A DNA stretch of 64,000 nucleotides from Cyrtodaria siliqua (lineage: Eukaryota > Mollusca > Bivalvia > Adapedonta > Hiatellidae), in contig JAWPHD010010264.1 in the NCBI GenBank assembly GCA_037043455.1, positions 31,507-95,506 on the forward strand. The letters are read 5' to 3'. Shown piece after piece: positions 10,991 to 24,337 of this stretch. The notes beneath the pieces are model-generated. The model had not been told where the DNA came from, searched no databases, and saw only the letters and a program-made list of their open reading frames with translations. Positions within the stretch are counted from its first letter, which is position 1, and each line of letters starts with the position of its first letter. Both the position numbers and the translations under genes were made by a program.

Positions 10991-13620
10991 CACATAATGT
11001 TCGTGCCAAGCTACCTCAAGTAGTTACTGGACACGGCATATGCATGACATTGATCTGTGACCTTGACCTTGACCAATCCGTAGAAAATGCATTTACACAA
11101 ACAGTTATACCACATCTGAAGTGGGTACGGAATTATGAACCCGGAAAACGTTAATTAAGGCTGCTAACTCTGTAATACATCGAATGTTCTCATTGTCGAA
11201 CTTTTTCAGATCTTACTAAAACCAACATCCATAGCCAATTTGATGAAAAATAAAATAAAGCCGCTTACTTAAGTTATTGCATCCACAAGATGAATCTGTT
11301 TGCTTTTTGACAAAGAACGTCAAAAATATGTAACACGTGCATCCAGTATGCTTATTAGAGCTAAAAGAAACTAACCCGCTAAATAACGGCAAAATTACAC
11401 TATAAAACCGTTTATCAAAACTCTATCCAGGAGTTGTGGGGGGTTGCAAGGGTCTGCACATAGTAGACGGCCCAGTTGACCTCAGACGGTTCACTTTCCC
11501 AGTTAGTGAACTCTCCCTGGAGAATCTTACCCCAAGTGTTTTTCTATTGATATTCATGTTACAGTTAAATGTATCAGGATGAGTGCTGTGTGTATCCTTA
11601 TTGATGTAACTACACCAAGCTTACTCTATCACTGAAGTGTAGTGTTCTACCTTCGTTGTTATGTGATTATTGTGTAAGCTATCCGTATTAATTATACAAC
11701 GTAATTACACCGTGATTTGATCACGGAATGTGTGTTAAAATCTCTCACTGAGTATTTTAACCTAGACTAACAACAGTGTCTACTTTACCAGGAAAACAAT
11801 ATCCTGTATGCAAAAGATCTTTCGGAATAAAAATTCCTTCGTCAGCTGCTATAAAGAAGCACAATTGTGTTTCAGTATAGGCGTTATAGCCTAAATACAC
11901 GTAATACTATACGCGCTATTGCGCAATTTAAATTGTGTATTTTTGTGTAATGAAATGTGTGGTCTCGGCTGTTACCGTGGCCTCTATATTATTGTCTATT
12001 TACTTCCAATGTTTCAATGTATACATTTAAAACAATTTTCAATATTTGTTTATATCTGAATATTTAGAGGTTGACATTCAGTAATCGATTTGTTAATTGC
12101 AACTGAAAGCTATTTCAGTCACCCAATATACAGAACAGTGTAGTGTAGTTTGTTGTATTAGTAGCTACGTATTGTCAGGTGTCCTGAGCTATTTATTACA
12201 TTTATTATATTTGTTGCACCTTGACATAGTTGTACGATGTGTATTTGTGGTTGTTAGTTATCATTTTATGTAATGGAGCCACTTTATTCATAAACTCCAT
12301 GTACTTTCACTACGATTCGATTACTGCAGTCAATCTACAATATTCGCCCTACTGTAGCGTGGGAGTTTTTAACAGCATAGCTAGCATTCACCCGAAGTGA
12401 ATGTTGTCAGTATAATGCGAGTCTGTTTCCCGCGTAATATACTTTAAGAAGTCAAAAACAAGTTTCTGACATATTTTAAACAAAGTCATAATAATAATAT
12501 ATGTTTGTCGATTAAACGTATAGGACTTTTTACTGAATATGCGTAAAATGAATTATGAGTTGGTAACTCTTAATTCAACGCTCCAGTTTTGGGGGTTTGG
12601 TCTGGCTGGTTAAAGCCGTTTATATTGTGTCTATAGTGTTTGGATTCTCAAAATAAGTATGTTATATGTATATACCTCGTCGTCAGTCGGTAGAAACGGT
12701 GTACATGATTATGTTGTAAAAGTTGGCTGTTGTTGACGGGACAGAGACTTTAATAAGTAAGTAAGGCACTAAAATAAAAACCCTTCTAACCACCAGCGGC
12801 ATTGTTACCACTGACCGGTTTAATCGGTACCCCTTATTTCAACCCTTTTATGTTTGTGTGGTGTCACATACTGTGCTTCTATTATCCTTGTTATTCTTGT
12901 TTGTTTTGAATGTGTGATTTTGGTTGACTGTGTTCTGTATGGAAAAGCAAAGGGGTCAAACTTCAATTCCGCAAATAGAGATTTTTTTTTTCTTTTGGAC
13001 ATTTCGTTTTGTTAAAATGCATTTTCATTTGTTTAAGTTTGCTAAATTGCATCTCAGAAAAGCATTGCCTTTTCACTATACCAGTATTTTTTTCTGTCGT
13101 TATTATTCCTTTTTGCCAACACAGGTTTCAACATTCAGTACCTCTTACTGATCTTTTCGTTATTGAAAATACAAATGGATTTTTTGTTGTTTTATCAACC
13201 ATTTTAGTGAAAACCAGTTGACATTTATTGCTTCTTGTGCATTATGTGCAATATGCTTCTTGCTAGTTGCCAACTTCCAATACAATTTCGCTAAACGATT
13301 GTGTTTGATTATATTTGAAAGGTGTTGTACGTCCTTTTTAGCACATTGTCTGTATGACATAAATTTGAATAAACACATCATGATTTATAACTGTACCATA
13401 TGTACATATGCATTAAACAAGGACACATTATTTGAACGATTTAATTATTGTTTATGAACGAGTTTGGTCTGGAAAACTAGACGACTCGGAAAATTAATTA
13501 ATGATTTCAAAAAGTGTATAGCCAGTTAAATTTCTGATGCATTGTAACGTATTTATTTCCTTAAAAATATGTCTTATATTAAACATCACTTACTATGAAA
13601 ACAATAACAATACGTATTAC
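10991..13620. other. AT-rich sequence, no gene supported
   Basis: I see no convincing exon or RNA gene. A short dispersed repeat at about 11374-11437 (AACCCGCTAAAT, then AAAACTCTATCCAGG) recurs in reverse complement at about 48447-48513. Short open frames at 12820-13460 are not protein-like. Confidence 0.45.
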
Positions 13621-13626
13621 AAACAA

Positions 13627-14128
13627 TTCAGCAATGTATTAGCTTCTCGTCATACATGAGCAATACAGAATCGTCCCTTACTTTCACAATTCAGCAATGT
13701 ATTAGCTTCTCGTCATACATAAGCAATACAGAATCGTCCCTTACTTTCACAATTCAGCAATGTATAAGCTTCTCGTCATACATGAGCAATACAGAATCGT
13801 CCCTTACTTTCACAATTCAGCAATGTATTAGCTTCTCGTCATACATGAGCAATACAGAATCGTCCTTACTTTCACAATTCAGCAATGTATTAGCTTCTCG
13901 TCATACATGAGCAATACAGAATCCTCCCTTACTTTCACAATTCAGCCATGTATAAGCTTCTCGTCATACATGAGCAATACAGAATCGTTCCTTACTTTCA
14001 CAATTCAGCAATGTATTAGCTTCTCGTCATATATGAACAATACAGAATCGTTCTTTACTTTCACAATTCAGCAATGTATTAGCTTCTCGTCGTACATAAG
14101 CAATACAGAATCGTCCCTTGCTTTCATT
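13627..14128 (+). repeat. 63-bp minisatellite, 8 units
   Basis: Eight units repeat with a 63-bp period (for example CAATACAG at 13661 and 13724), with few substitutions; the fourth interval is 62 bp. Because 63 is a multiple of three, each frame stays open and gives a false repeat protein of 21 residues per unit. The array ends 36 bp from the donor side of the exon at 14165-14233, so it is probably intronic. Confidence 0.93.
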
Positions 14129-14164
14129 AATTATTATGGCAATAAAAATGTATTGTGTATTTAC

Positions 14165-14233
14165 CTTTAACAGTACACTCTCCGTCGTCCCTGTCGCAGA
14201 CCTGTCCGCCCACACATTTACTTTGACAAACAT
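14165..14233 (-). CDS. Internal exon encoding an EGF-like cysteine-rich segment
   Basis: On the minus strand a 69-nt segment is bounded by an acceptor ending TTTCAG (14234-14239) and a donor AAAG|GTAAAT (14164 downward). In the open frame it encodes VCQSKCVGGQVCDRDDGEC followed by TVK, with cysteine spacing C-x3-C-x5-C-x6-C, as in short EGF-like or related extracellular repeats. Both borders fall after the first codon base (phase 1-1). Symmetric phase-1 exons are typical of shuffled extracellular modules such as EGF domains. The parent is therefore probably a secreted or membrane protein, but I cannot name it and found no neighbouring exon. The exon lies between two tandem arrays within 40 bp on either side. 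A longer open frame running through it on another phase comes from the adjacent satellite and ignores the splice sites. Confidence 0.7.
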
Positions 14234-14253
14234 CTGAAAGCTGTGAAATACAA

Positions 14254-17200
14254 TACACGATACATGTGTGTACACAATACATGTTGGTATACACGATACA
14301 TGTTGGTATACACAATGCATGCGGGTATACACAATGCATGTGGGTATACACGATACATGTGGGTATACACGATGCATGTGAGTATACATGATATATGTTG
14401 GTATACACGATGCATGTGGGTATTCATGATATATGTTAGTATACAAAATGCGTGCGGGTATACATGATATTTGCTGGTATACACGATGCATGTGGGTATA
14501 CATGATATATGACGGTATACACGATGCATGTGAGTATACATGATATATGACGGTATACACGATGCATGTGGGTATACATGATATATGTGGGTATACACGA
14601 TGCATGTGGGTATACATTCTATATGTTGGTATACACGATACATGTTGGTATACACGATACATGTGGGTATACACGATACATGTTGGTATACACGATAAAT
14701 GTGGGTATATACGATACATGTTGGTATACATGATATATGTGGGTATACACGATACATGTGGGTATATAGGATACATGTGGGTATACACGATGCCTGTGGG
14801 TATACACGATATATGTTGGTATACACGATAAATGTGGGTATATACGATAAATGTGGGTATATACGATACATGTTGGTATACACGATGCATGTGGGTATAC
14901 ACGATACATGTGACACATGTGGGTATACACGATGCAGGTGGGTATATACGATACATGTGGGAATACACGATACATGTTGGTATACACGATAAATGTGGGT
15001 ATATAAGATATATGCGGCTATACACGATACATGTTGGTATACATGATATATGTGGGTATACACGATACATGTGGGTATACACGATACATGTGGGTATATA
15101 CGATGCATGTGGGTATACAGGATACATGATTTTATACACGATACATGTGGGTATACACGATACATGTGAGTATAAACGATACATGTTGGTATACATGATA
15201 CATGTGGGTATACAAGATATATGTGGATATACACGATACATGTGGATATACACGCATGTGGATATGCACGATACATGTGGGTATACACGATCCATGTGGG
15301 TATACACGATACATGTGGATATACACGCATGTGGATATATACGATACATGTGGATATGCACGATACATGTGGGTATACACGATCCATGTGGGTATACACG
15401 ATACATGTGGATATACACGCATGTGGATATATACGATACATGTGGATATACACGATACATGTGGGTACACACGATCCATGTGGGTATACACGATACATGT
15501 GTATATGCACATGCATGTGGATATATACGATACATGTGGATATACACGATGCATGTGGGTATACACGATACATGTGGATATATACGATACATGTGGATAT
15601 ACACGATACATGTGGTGGATATACACGATACATATGGATATACACGATACATGTGGATATACACGATACATGTGGATATATACGATACATGTGGATATAT
15701 ACGATGCATGTGCATATACACGATACATGTGGTGGATATGCACGATACATGTGGATATACACGATACATGTGGGTATACATGATACATGTGGATATATAC
15801 GATACATGTGGATATATACGATACATGTGGTGGATATACACGATACATGTGGATATAAACGATACATGTGGATATATACGATACATGTGGATATATACGA
15901 TGCGTGTGCATATACACGCATCTGGATATACACGATACATGTTGATATACACGATATATGTGGATATATACGATACATGTGGATATACACGATACATGTG
16001 GTGGATATACACGATACATGTGGATATACACGATAAATGTGGATATATACGATACATGTGGATATACACGCATTTGGATATACACGATACATGTGGTGGA
16101 TATATACGATACATGTGGATATATACGATGCATGTGCATATACACGATACATGTGGTGGATATACACGATACATGTGGATATACACGATACATGTGGATA
16201 TACACGATACATGTGGTGGATATACACGATACATGTGGATATACACGATACATGTGGATATACACGATACATGTGGTGGATATACACGATACATGTGGAT
16301 ATATACGATACATGTGGATATACACGCATTTGGATATACACGATACAAGTGGTGGATATATACGATATATGTGGATATATACGATACATGTCGATATACA
16401 CGAGATATGTGGATATATACGATACATGTGGATATACACGATACATGTGGGTATACACGATACATGTGGATATATACGATACATGTGGATATACACGCAT
16501 TTGGATATACACGATACATGTGGTGGATATATACGATACATGTGGATATATACGATACATGTGGATATATACGATACATGTGGATATACACGATACAATT
16601 GCATATACACGATACATGTGGTGGATATATACGATACATGTGGATATATACGATACATGTCGATATACACGAGATATATGGATATATACGATACATGTTG
16701 ATATAAAAATACATGTGGGTATACACGATACATGTTGGTATACACAATGCACGCATGTGGATATATACGATACGTGTTGGTATACACAATACATGTGGGT
16801 ATACACAATACATGTGGATATACACGCATGTGGATATATACGATACATGTGGGTATACACGATACATGTGGGTATCCACGATACATGTGGATATACACGC
16901 ATGTGGATAAACAAGATACATGTGGGTGTACACTATACATGTGGGTATACACGATACATGTGGATATATACGATACATGTGGATATACACGATACATGTG
17001 GTGGATATACACGATACATGAGGATATACACGATACATGTTGATATACACGATACATGTGGATATATACGATACATGTGGATATATACGATGCATGTGCA
17101 TATACACGATACATGTGGTGGATATACACGATACATGTGGCTATACACAATACATGTGAATATATACGATACATGTGGATATACACGCATGTGGGTATAC

Positions 17201-18292
17201 ACGATACATGTGGGTATACACGATACATGTGGATATATCCGATACATGTGGATATACACGCATTTGGATATACACGATACATGTGGTGGATATATACGAT
17301 ACATGTGGATATATACGATACCTGTCGATATACACGAGATATGTGGATATATACGATACATGTGGATATACACGATACAATTGCATATACACGATACATG
17401 TGGTGGATATATACGATACATGTGGATATATACGATACGTGTCGATATACACGAGATATATGGATATATACGATACATGTTGATATAAAAATACATGTGG
17501 GTATACACGATACATGTTGGTATACACAATGCACGCATGTGGATATATACGATACGTGTTGGTATACACAATACATGTGGGTATACACAATACATGTGGA
17601 TATACACGCATGTGGATATACAAGATACATGTGGGTGTACACTATACATGTGTGTATACACGATACATGTGGATATATACGATACATGTGGATATACACG
17701 ATACATGTGGTGGATATACACGATACATGAGGATATACACGTTACATGTTGATATACACGATACATGTGGATATATACGATACATGTGGATATATACGAT
17801 GCATGTGCATATACACGATACATGTGGTGGATATACACGATACATGTGGCTATACACAATACATGTGGATATATACGATACATGTGGATATACACGCATG
17901 TGGGTATACACGATACATGTGGGTATACACGATACATGTGGATATACACGATACATGTGGGTATACACGATACGAGTGGGTATACACGATACATGTAGAT
18001 ATACACAATACATGTGGATATATTCGATACATGTGGATATACACGATACATGTTGATATACACGATACATGTGGATATATACGATACATGTGGATATACA
18101 CGATACATGTGGGTATACACGATACATGTGGATATATGCGATACATTTGGATATACACGCATGTGGGTATACACGATACATGTGGTTATACACGATACAT
18201 GTGGGTATACACGCATTTGGATATATACGATACATGTGGATATACACGATACATGTGGGTATACACGCATTTGGGTATACACGATACATGTT
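14254..18292. repeat. 4-kb array of a 19-bp satellite with higher-order structure
   Basis: The unit is close to ATGTGGATATACACGATAC (19 bp), repeated about 200 times. Variants are regional: GGTATACAC types prevail from 14254 to 15200 and again near the right end, and GATATA(C/T)AC types in the middle. Shortened units (CGCATGTGG, CGCATTTGG) and 22-bp units (GTGGTGGAT) recur. Near 14370-14620 a 38-bp dimer is visible. A higher-order copy exists: markers at 16599 and 16700 recur 782 bp later at 17381 and 17482, and after a 73-bp deletion the offset becomes 709 bp. The unit has no stop in any frame on either strand and 19 is not a multiple of three, so all six frames stay open. This explains open frames of up to about 1,000 codons, which I do not annotate as genes. 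Confidence 0.96.
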
Positions 18293-18356
18293 GAAAAAAA
18301 GTGTTTGTATGTTATATGCATAACTTAATGTGTTTTTACCTTCGTTAAATAAAGAA

Positions 18357-18394
<38 letters not shown>
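18357..18394. repeat. (ATT)n microsatellite
   Basis: About twelve uninterrupted ATT/TTA triplets, just right of the 19-bp satellite and after an AAATAAAGAAATT run. Confidence 0.97.
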
Positions 18395-18469
18395 GAAGCT
18401 GCAGGTTATGCTTATGAATTAATTCCAACCTTTCATTAAAATGAAACCTAATGAAAACGAGCAAATTCA

Positions 18470-19370
18470 GCAATAACAAGTCCTCTATAGGTGAAACCAC
18501 CTATCTTTAAACTGCACAATGGATACTTCTCAACCTTGCCGAATTTCATAAGACAGCCCTCAAGGGAAAGTGAAGTTATTGCGAATTTTGTTTTTATTTT
18601 ATAGTAACAGCAACCTTGAAATTTGACTAACCGATGAAGTTGTGTAAAACGCATTTAAACCATACACTATTTGTTTTGTAGCATGTCCATTTCAGCTCCC
18701 TGCCAAACTCTGACTTTCAATATCTGGTAGTTATAGTACACAATTTGGTCAGACAGGTGTTACTTTCAATTAATGATTTACAACTGTGCTATTACAAAGG
18801 GAATTTTCAGTGACCATGCTACAAATTTTTTGAGCGGTAACTTTATTTCATTTATAGTAAAAATTACCTTGAGGCTTGAACTTTTGAAAAAGACCCTGAA
18901 TAACAATCATGAGGTTCCTTTCCACAAGCCACACTTTGTGGTGAAGTTTCCTTGAAATCCTGCAAAGAAAAATCAATTTACTTAGTAGTAATCAATTTCA
19001 CATGTACACTGGCAGTGACCTTGCTCTAAAACCAGATTACCTAAATAACAATCCGAGATTCATTTAAGCGAAGTTTCGTTAAGATTCCTTAAGGGAAGGT
19101 GAATTTATTTAGCAGAAACCAATTTTTATTTGTAGTAACAGTGACCGTAACTCTTGGACAAATTACCTAAATAACACTTTCATGTTTAATTCCCTTGAGG
19201 TGAATATTTTTTTTTGCTACTTAAATCTGTCAAGGGGAACTAAAGTTATTGAGTGGAAACCAATTTCCAATAGCAACAATGACCTTGACTTAAAATCAAA
19301 CCACCTAAATAGAAATCCCGAGCTTCCTTTCCATGAGATGCACTTTGTGGTGAAGTTTTATTAAAATTCC
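18470..19370 (+). repeat. Degenerate tandem repeat, about 140-bp unit
   Basis: Diverged units carry ATAGTAACAGTGACCTTGA, then AAATAACAATCC, then CTTTCCA(A/T)GA and TTAAGGGAAAGT. They run directly into the left edge of duplication copy 2. Related units lie inside both copies (for example 2205-2400), so the duplication probably began within this repeat family. No gene. Confidence 0.65.
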
Positions 19371-22300
19371 TTAAGGGAAAGTAAAGTTATTCAGCAACAA
19401 GAGGTTAATAACTTTGAAGCTCTAGTGATAGGTTTTGATAGCTAGATCAGCATTCCTGTGAAGTTTCATGAAAATCCGTCAAGTTGTTTCAGAGGAGTAT
19501 TCGCTGCAAAGTTTTTATTATACAACTCTATGTAAACAATGATGGCCACTAACAGACATGTTTAATGTCGAATCAAATAATTTTCGACATGGATCAACAT
19601 CATGTCATACTGATCATTTTAGAAACAAGAAATCCGCGGATTCACATGTCTCGCCTAAAGGGGACAGGACTTAAAAATTAAAAAGGCCAATGATGCTTAA
19701 ATGAAAGTTTTAGTAACTAAAAACAATGGAGTTTGCAGTTTGCTAAGATGACATTTAAGTGCGTTTGTTTAAAAACAAAATGGCATTCTATTAAAAAAAA
19801 ATCATCAACTCCAAAAAGTAGGTCAAGATGACAGGTCTATCACAGATGAAATCCATGTATCCAAAAAGATGCACTACCCAAGACACAACTATGTCAAAAT
19901 AGAATATTTTATCTTCCAAAGATTACGCTATAATAAGATTTAAAACATCTAGTGCATACTTATAGTTCATGGGAAACTGATGTAATTGTAACAATTAAAG
20001 TTATCTGCCCTTTGCTTAGATGGTGAAGGTCACATCCACATTTGCTTTTTGACACCTTGTGAACAAAGTTTAAAATGCATAAAGTTTGTGAGAAAGTCAA
20101 CTAAACGCAAATGTTGAAGGAAAACATCATTAAGTTATTTGCCCCTTGCTTTGAGGGTCAAGGTCACATCCACATTTGCTTTGTCACGTTGCAATGTATC
20201 ACTCAAGATACAACTATAAGCAAAGTTTGAAAGGTATTAGTGTATACAGTTGTTAAAAAGTGACCTAAACGCCAAAGTTGAGGGTAAACATTATAAGGTA
20301 AACTAGCCTTTGCTTGTAGAGTCAAGGTCACATCCACATCTGCTTTGTCACGTCACAAAGTTTGAAAGGTGCAGTGCATACAGTTTGCGCGAAATTGACC
20401 TCAAAGCAAAAGTTGAAGGTAAAATTATCAAGTTATCTGCCCTTGCTTGGAGGATCAAGGACACTTCAACATTTGCTTTGTCACGTTGTGATGTACCACT
20501 CAAGATACAACTGTAAGCTAAGTTTTAAAGGTCTAGTGTATACAGTTTGTGAAAAAGTGACCTAAACGCAAAAGTTGAACCTAAAAACGATTATGTTATC
20601 TGGCCTTTGCTTGGAGAGTCAAGGTCACTTCCCCATTTACTTGATCACGTTGCGATGTACCACCCAAGATACAACTATAAGCAAAGTTTGAAATGTCTAG
20701 TGTATACAGTTTGTGAGAAAATGACCTAAATGTATAGCTTGAATGTTGACGCCTTCGCCGCCGCTGGAAAAGTAACACCTGTCTCTTTTTTTCTTCGAAA
20801 AGTCGAGACAAAAACCCATATCAATACCGGCCGACCTGAAATTCTGCTAGGATCAATTAGACATCCAGAGCAACATTCCTGTGAAGTTCCATGAAAATCC
20901 GTAAAGTAGTTTTAGAGTAGTCGATACAAGTCTTTACTATATCACGCTATGTAAACAAAGATGGTCACTAGCAATGTTTAACATCAAATCAAAACGATTT
21001 TCGACAAGAACAAGTCACATATCAATATCACTTATAGTTTTCAAAAAGTAGTAGATACAAACTTGTTGGATTCAACGTGAATGTTTGCTAGGATCAACTA
21101 AACAACATGGGCAACATTCCTGTAAAGTTTCATGAAAATCCACCCTGTAGTTTTAGAGGAGTAGTCGGGATAACAATCAATTTGTATTTTTAGTAATAGT
21201 GTCCTTGACTTTTGGATAACCTAAGTAACAATCCCATGCTAATACCGATGAGGTGAAGTTTTTGATAAATCCGTCAAGGGAAACTACTGTTATTAAATGG
21301 CAACAAAAATCTAATTTATAGTAACAGTGACCTTAATCTTTTACTAAATGACCCGAATAACAATCCTGAAATTCCTTTCCAAGGGACCTATTTTGAACAT
21401 TAATTAAGTGCATATTTACATTCAACCGATGACCGATTAGACTTGCATCGGTTGCAATCGTTTAATTGTAACATCACTAACTAAAGGCAGAGCAATTTTG
21501 ACAAGCCACAAAGAGCAACTGTTGTTCCGATTTAGCATTATGATCTAAAATTCGTCAGTGAAGCCTTTATCGGATTACTTTATTACAATTTTTCATGATC
21601 GAGTTTACTGGGTTGGTACAATGCAGCTCACATCAAACCCAAACATTATTATTTCATTTCGAGTCAGTTTTTTAATCGCGTACTGAGGCGGAGTTTGATG
21701 ACAAACTGCTTGGAGTGGAAATCAGCTACGTGAAAAATGAATGGCATACCTAAGCCAAGATATTTTGAATAAAAACTCGAAATTTGGCCATGTGGATATT
21801 ACACAGGTAATGAGTTCATATATTTCTCCATTTAGATCATTTTTGTCCATAATTATTCAGTAAGTTTAGTGAGAAATGTTAAACTTTCTATTTTTGGATG
21901 TTGGCAACTCATAAATACAATAGGTATTTCCTGGATATTTTCTTGCGCCAAAATGCAATTTATACGATGGTTCTTATTGTTGACTTTACGGTAATGGATC
22001 ATTTCGATTCGATTGGAAATGTTGCATATTATATTTAATATTATTCTAATTATTTTTTATTTTAGAATTTGAACTACGTTTTACGGCGCACCAACACATG
22101 CAAGGTTATATAGCGCCGAACAGGAATGAACATGTATGCAAGGTTCATTCTCTATAATTCTATACATCAAAATAAAATATGGGAAGTTGGCTCAGAACAG
22201 AACATGTATAACCTGAGAACTGTAGAGTTGATGAGAATTTCATTAACAATGAAGCAACGTTTCCATATGCGATGTCATGACGGTGACCTTGAACTTGCAT

Positions 22301-24337
22301 GATAAAAAATGTCAAAATGAACATGACATGGGGGTTTGAAGGGCTTAAACTTGCAGTGGTTATATTCTACTCCAGCAACCACATAGGGTGATACCTTTTT
22401 GTAAATCAGTTACTTCACTAGTCAGTATTTTTATATAAATGAAATAATGAACAAAATGTAAAGAAACCTGTTGTGGATGCCGCCTTTTTAATGCATCTGG
22501 CAAAGAGGAGGAAGTCTTGGATTATTGATTTTAATGTTTTATGTTGTTGAAAACGGACAACGAAAACACACAAACACTTGTGATATACTTCATGAAACGT
22601 CTGAAAATCAAATATGGATCTGTTTTACAATTTACTAGAACAGGTAAACACAAGAGTTAGCAAGTGTGTACACCTTTTTAAAAGAGCATACATTTTAAAT
22701 CAGATGTTTTAATTAAAGACTATGTGCATCTGGTGATTTAATGCAAAAGTGATGGTAACATTATACAATAGTGCTTGACACAAAGTCTATATCATCCCTG
22801 TTACGATTGGAAATAAACCCACTGCAGCTTTAAGTCAATAATGGTCATTGATCATCTTTTATTTTTACATTTTGTCAGATGTCAGAAGAATAATGATTTT
22901 TCAAACATTTCGCAACTCTCGTAATTGCCCTTGAGTCGGACTGTAAACGATAACTTATGAAATCAATTGATACGAAACTAGAAGGCTGTTCTACAGAAGG
23001 CTTGGGCCGCTTGCCGTATGCTTATTTTAGCCTGTATATTCTAGGTAACTATAAAACGGGGCATAACTCTGCCAAAATGAAAGTCAGTTATAGGTCATGT
23101 TTAACACATGTCTTGTGGTAAGATGAAGATGTGTGTGAAGTTTTATGAACATAGGCCAAACACTTTTCAAGTTATTATGGCCAAGGTTAGGTTGCAGGAT
23201 AAAGTGTGACGGACGATGGCGACGACGATGGACAAAGTGATCCCTAAGTGTCTGCCATGCTACTTAGGCAATACAAATAGATTACGATAAGAAATTATTA
23301 ATAATGTCATTGGTTTCAAATATAATGAAATTCAACCGTAAATTAATGACAAAATCAGGGGCAAGTCCGATTCAGGAGTGTATTTCTGATTTAGAGATGA
23401 TGGAATGATGGAATTTATGTAAACAATAGTGCATTTCTTTCTGATATTATAAATAAAACCTAATCCTTTCATTCAGAACTGCAGATAAACAGTTACAGTT
23501 TAGTATGGCCATGTCGATGTCCGCATATGAAGATATTAAAAGTATGGTGCAGAAATATCTATAAATGTTGTACGAGAAGTCATTTGTCCGTTATATTTTA
23601 GTATGGTCATTTAGTCATGATGAGAATATATTGTACATCTCTTGAACAAAGATGAGGAAATTGGAAATATGTAGCCAACGTTAAGTTTCCATCAAATATT
23701 AAGTAATTTTTAACCCATATCATCACCTTCAGTGTGAGCTAGACCTCTATATTTCAGTATGGTCATGGTGGTGTTGTCATGATGAGTATGTCTTGGAAGT
23801 TGGCTCAGGAATGGAGAGAGTTATAGCGAACGCTATGTGCCCGTGAAGAAGAAAAGTCAGTATTCAACCCGTTTGATGCCCTTCAGTGTGTCCGTGATCA
23901 GTATATTTTAGTAAGGTCATGTCAATGTTGTCATGATGAGTATGTATTGAAAGTTTGATAAAGGGTCATGCAGAAATGCAGAAGTTTAGCCAGCATGAAG
24001 TTTACCAGAAGAACTGCCGGCTGAGAAAGTGGTCCATATGTATAGCGTTTTCATCTCGAACGTGATAGACTCATTGCTTTCCAGTATGTAGTGGTCCATA
24101 TGTATAGCGTTTTCATCTCGAACGTGATAGACTCATTGCTTTCGAGTATGTAAATTGAGCAAACATACCAACAGCAAGCCAACTTAATCCTATTGCTGTT
24201 ATTACTTATGTGCCACATAAATAGACAAAACAACGGCAACACAATACTAAACGTATACATATATATAAGCATCAAAACCAAACGACTTGAAACATACCGA
24301 AGTTAAATGGCAGAAATTCCACTGCACACACACACAC
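19371..24337 (+). repeat. Segmental duplication, copy 2 (partner 536-5737)
   Basis: This block is collinear with copy 1. It keeps the ancestral unfilled TTAA site (22830-22833) where copy 1 has a MITE. It has about five units of the 130-165-bp repeat (19990-20760), about 95 bp near 21500-21605 absent from copy 1, and a 62-bp tandem duplication at 24031-24154. Its right end is a (CA)n run that joins directly to a truncated LINE, whereas copy 1 continues into other sequence. Confidence 0.93.
24031..24154 (+). repeat. 62-bp tandem duplication private to copy 2
   Basis: GGTCCATATGTATAGCGTTT begins at 24031 and again at 24093; the following 40 bases also match. The corresponding part of copy 1 (about 5491-5550) has a single unit, so this arose after the segmental duplication. 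Confidence 0.92.

Noticed and set aside
13656..14170. Frames of 84-87 codons with 21-residue repeats
   Set aside because: By-product of the 63-bp minisatellite; one unit of 62 bp breaks the frame, and there is no splice or start support.
14027..17107. A 1,026-codon open frame on the minus strand and several others of 180-900 codons on both strands
   Set aside because: They lie over the 19-bp satellite, whose unit has no stop in any frame on either strand; all six frames are open and the translation is pure repeat.
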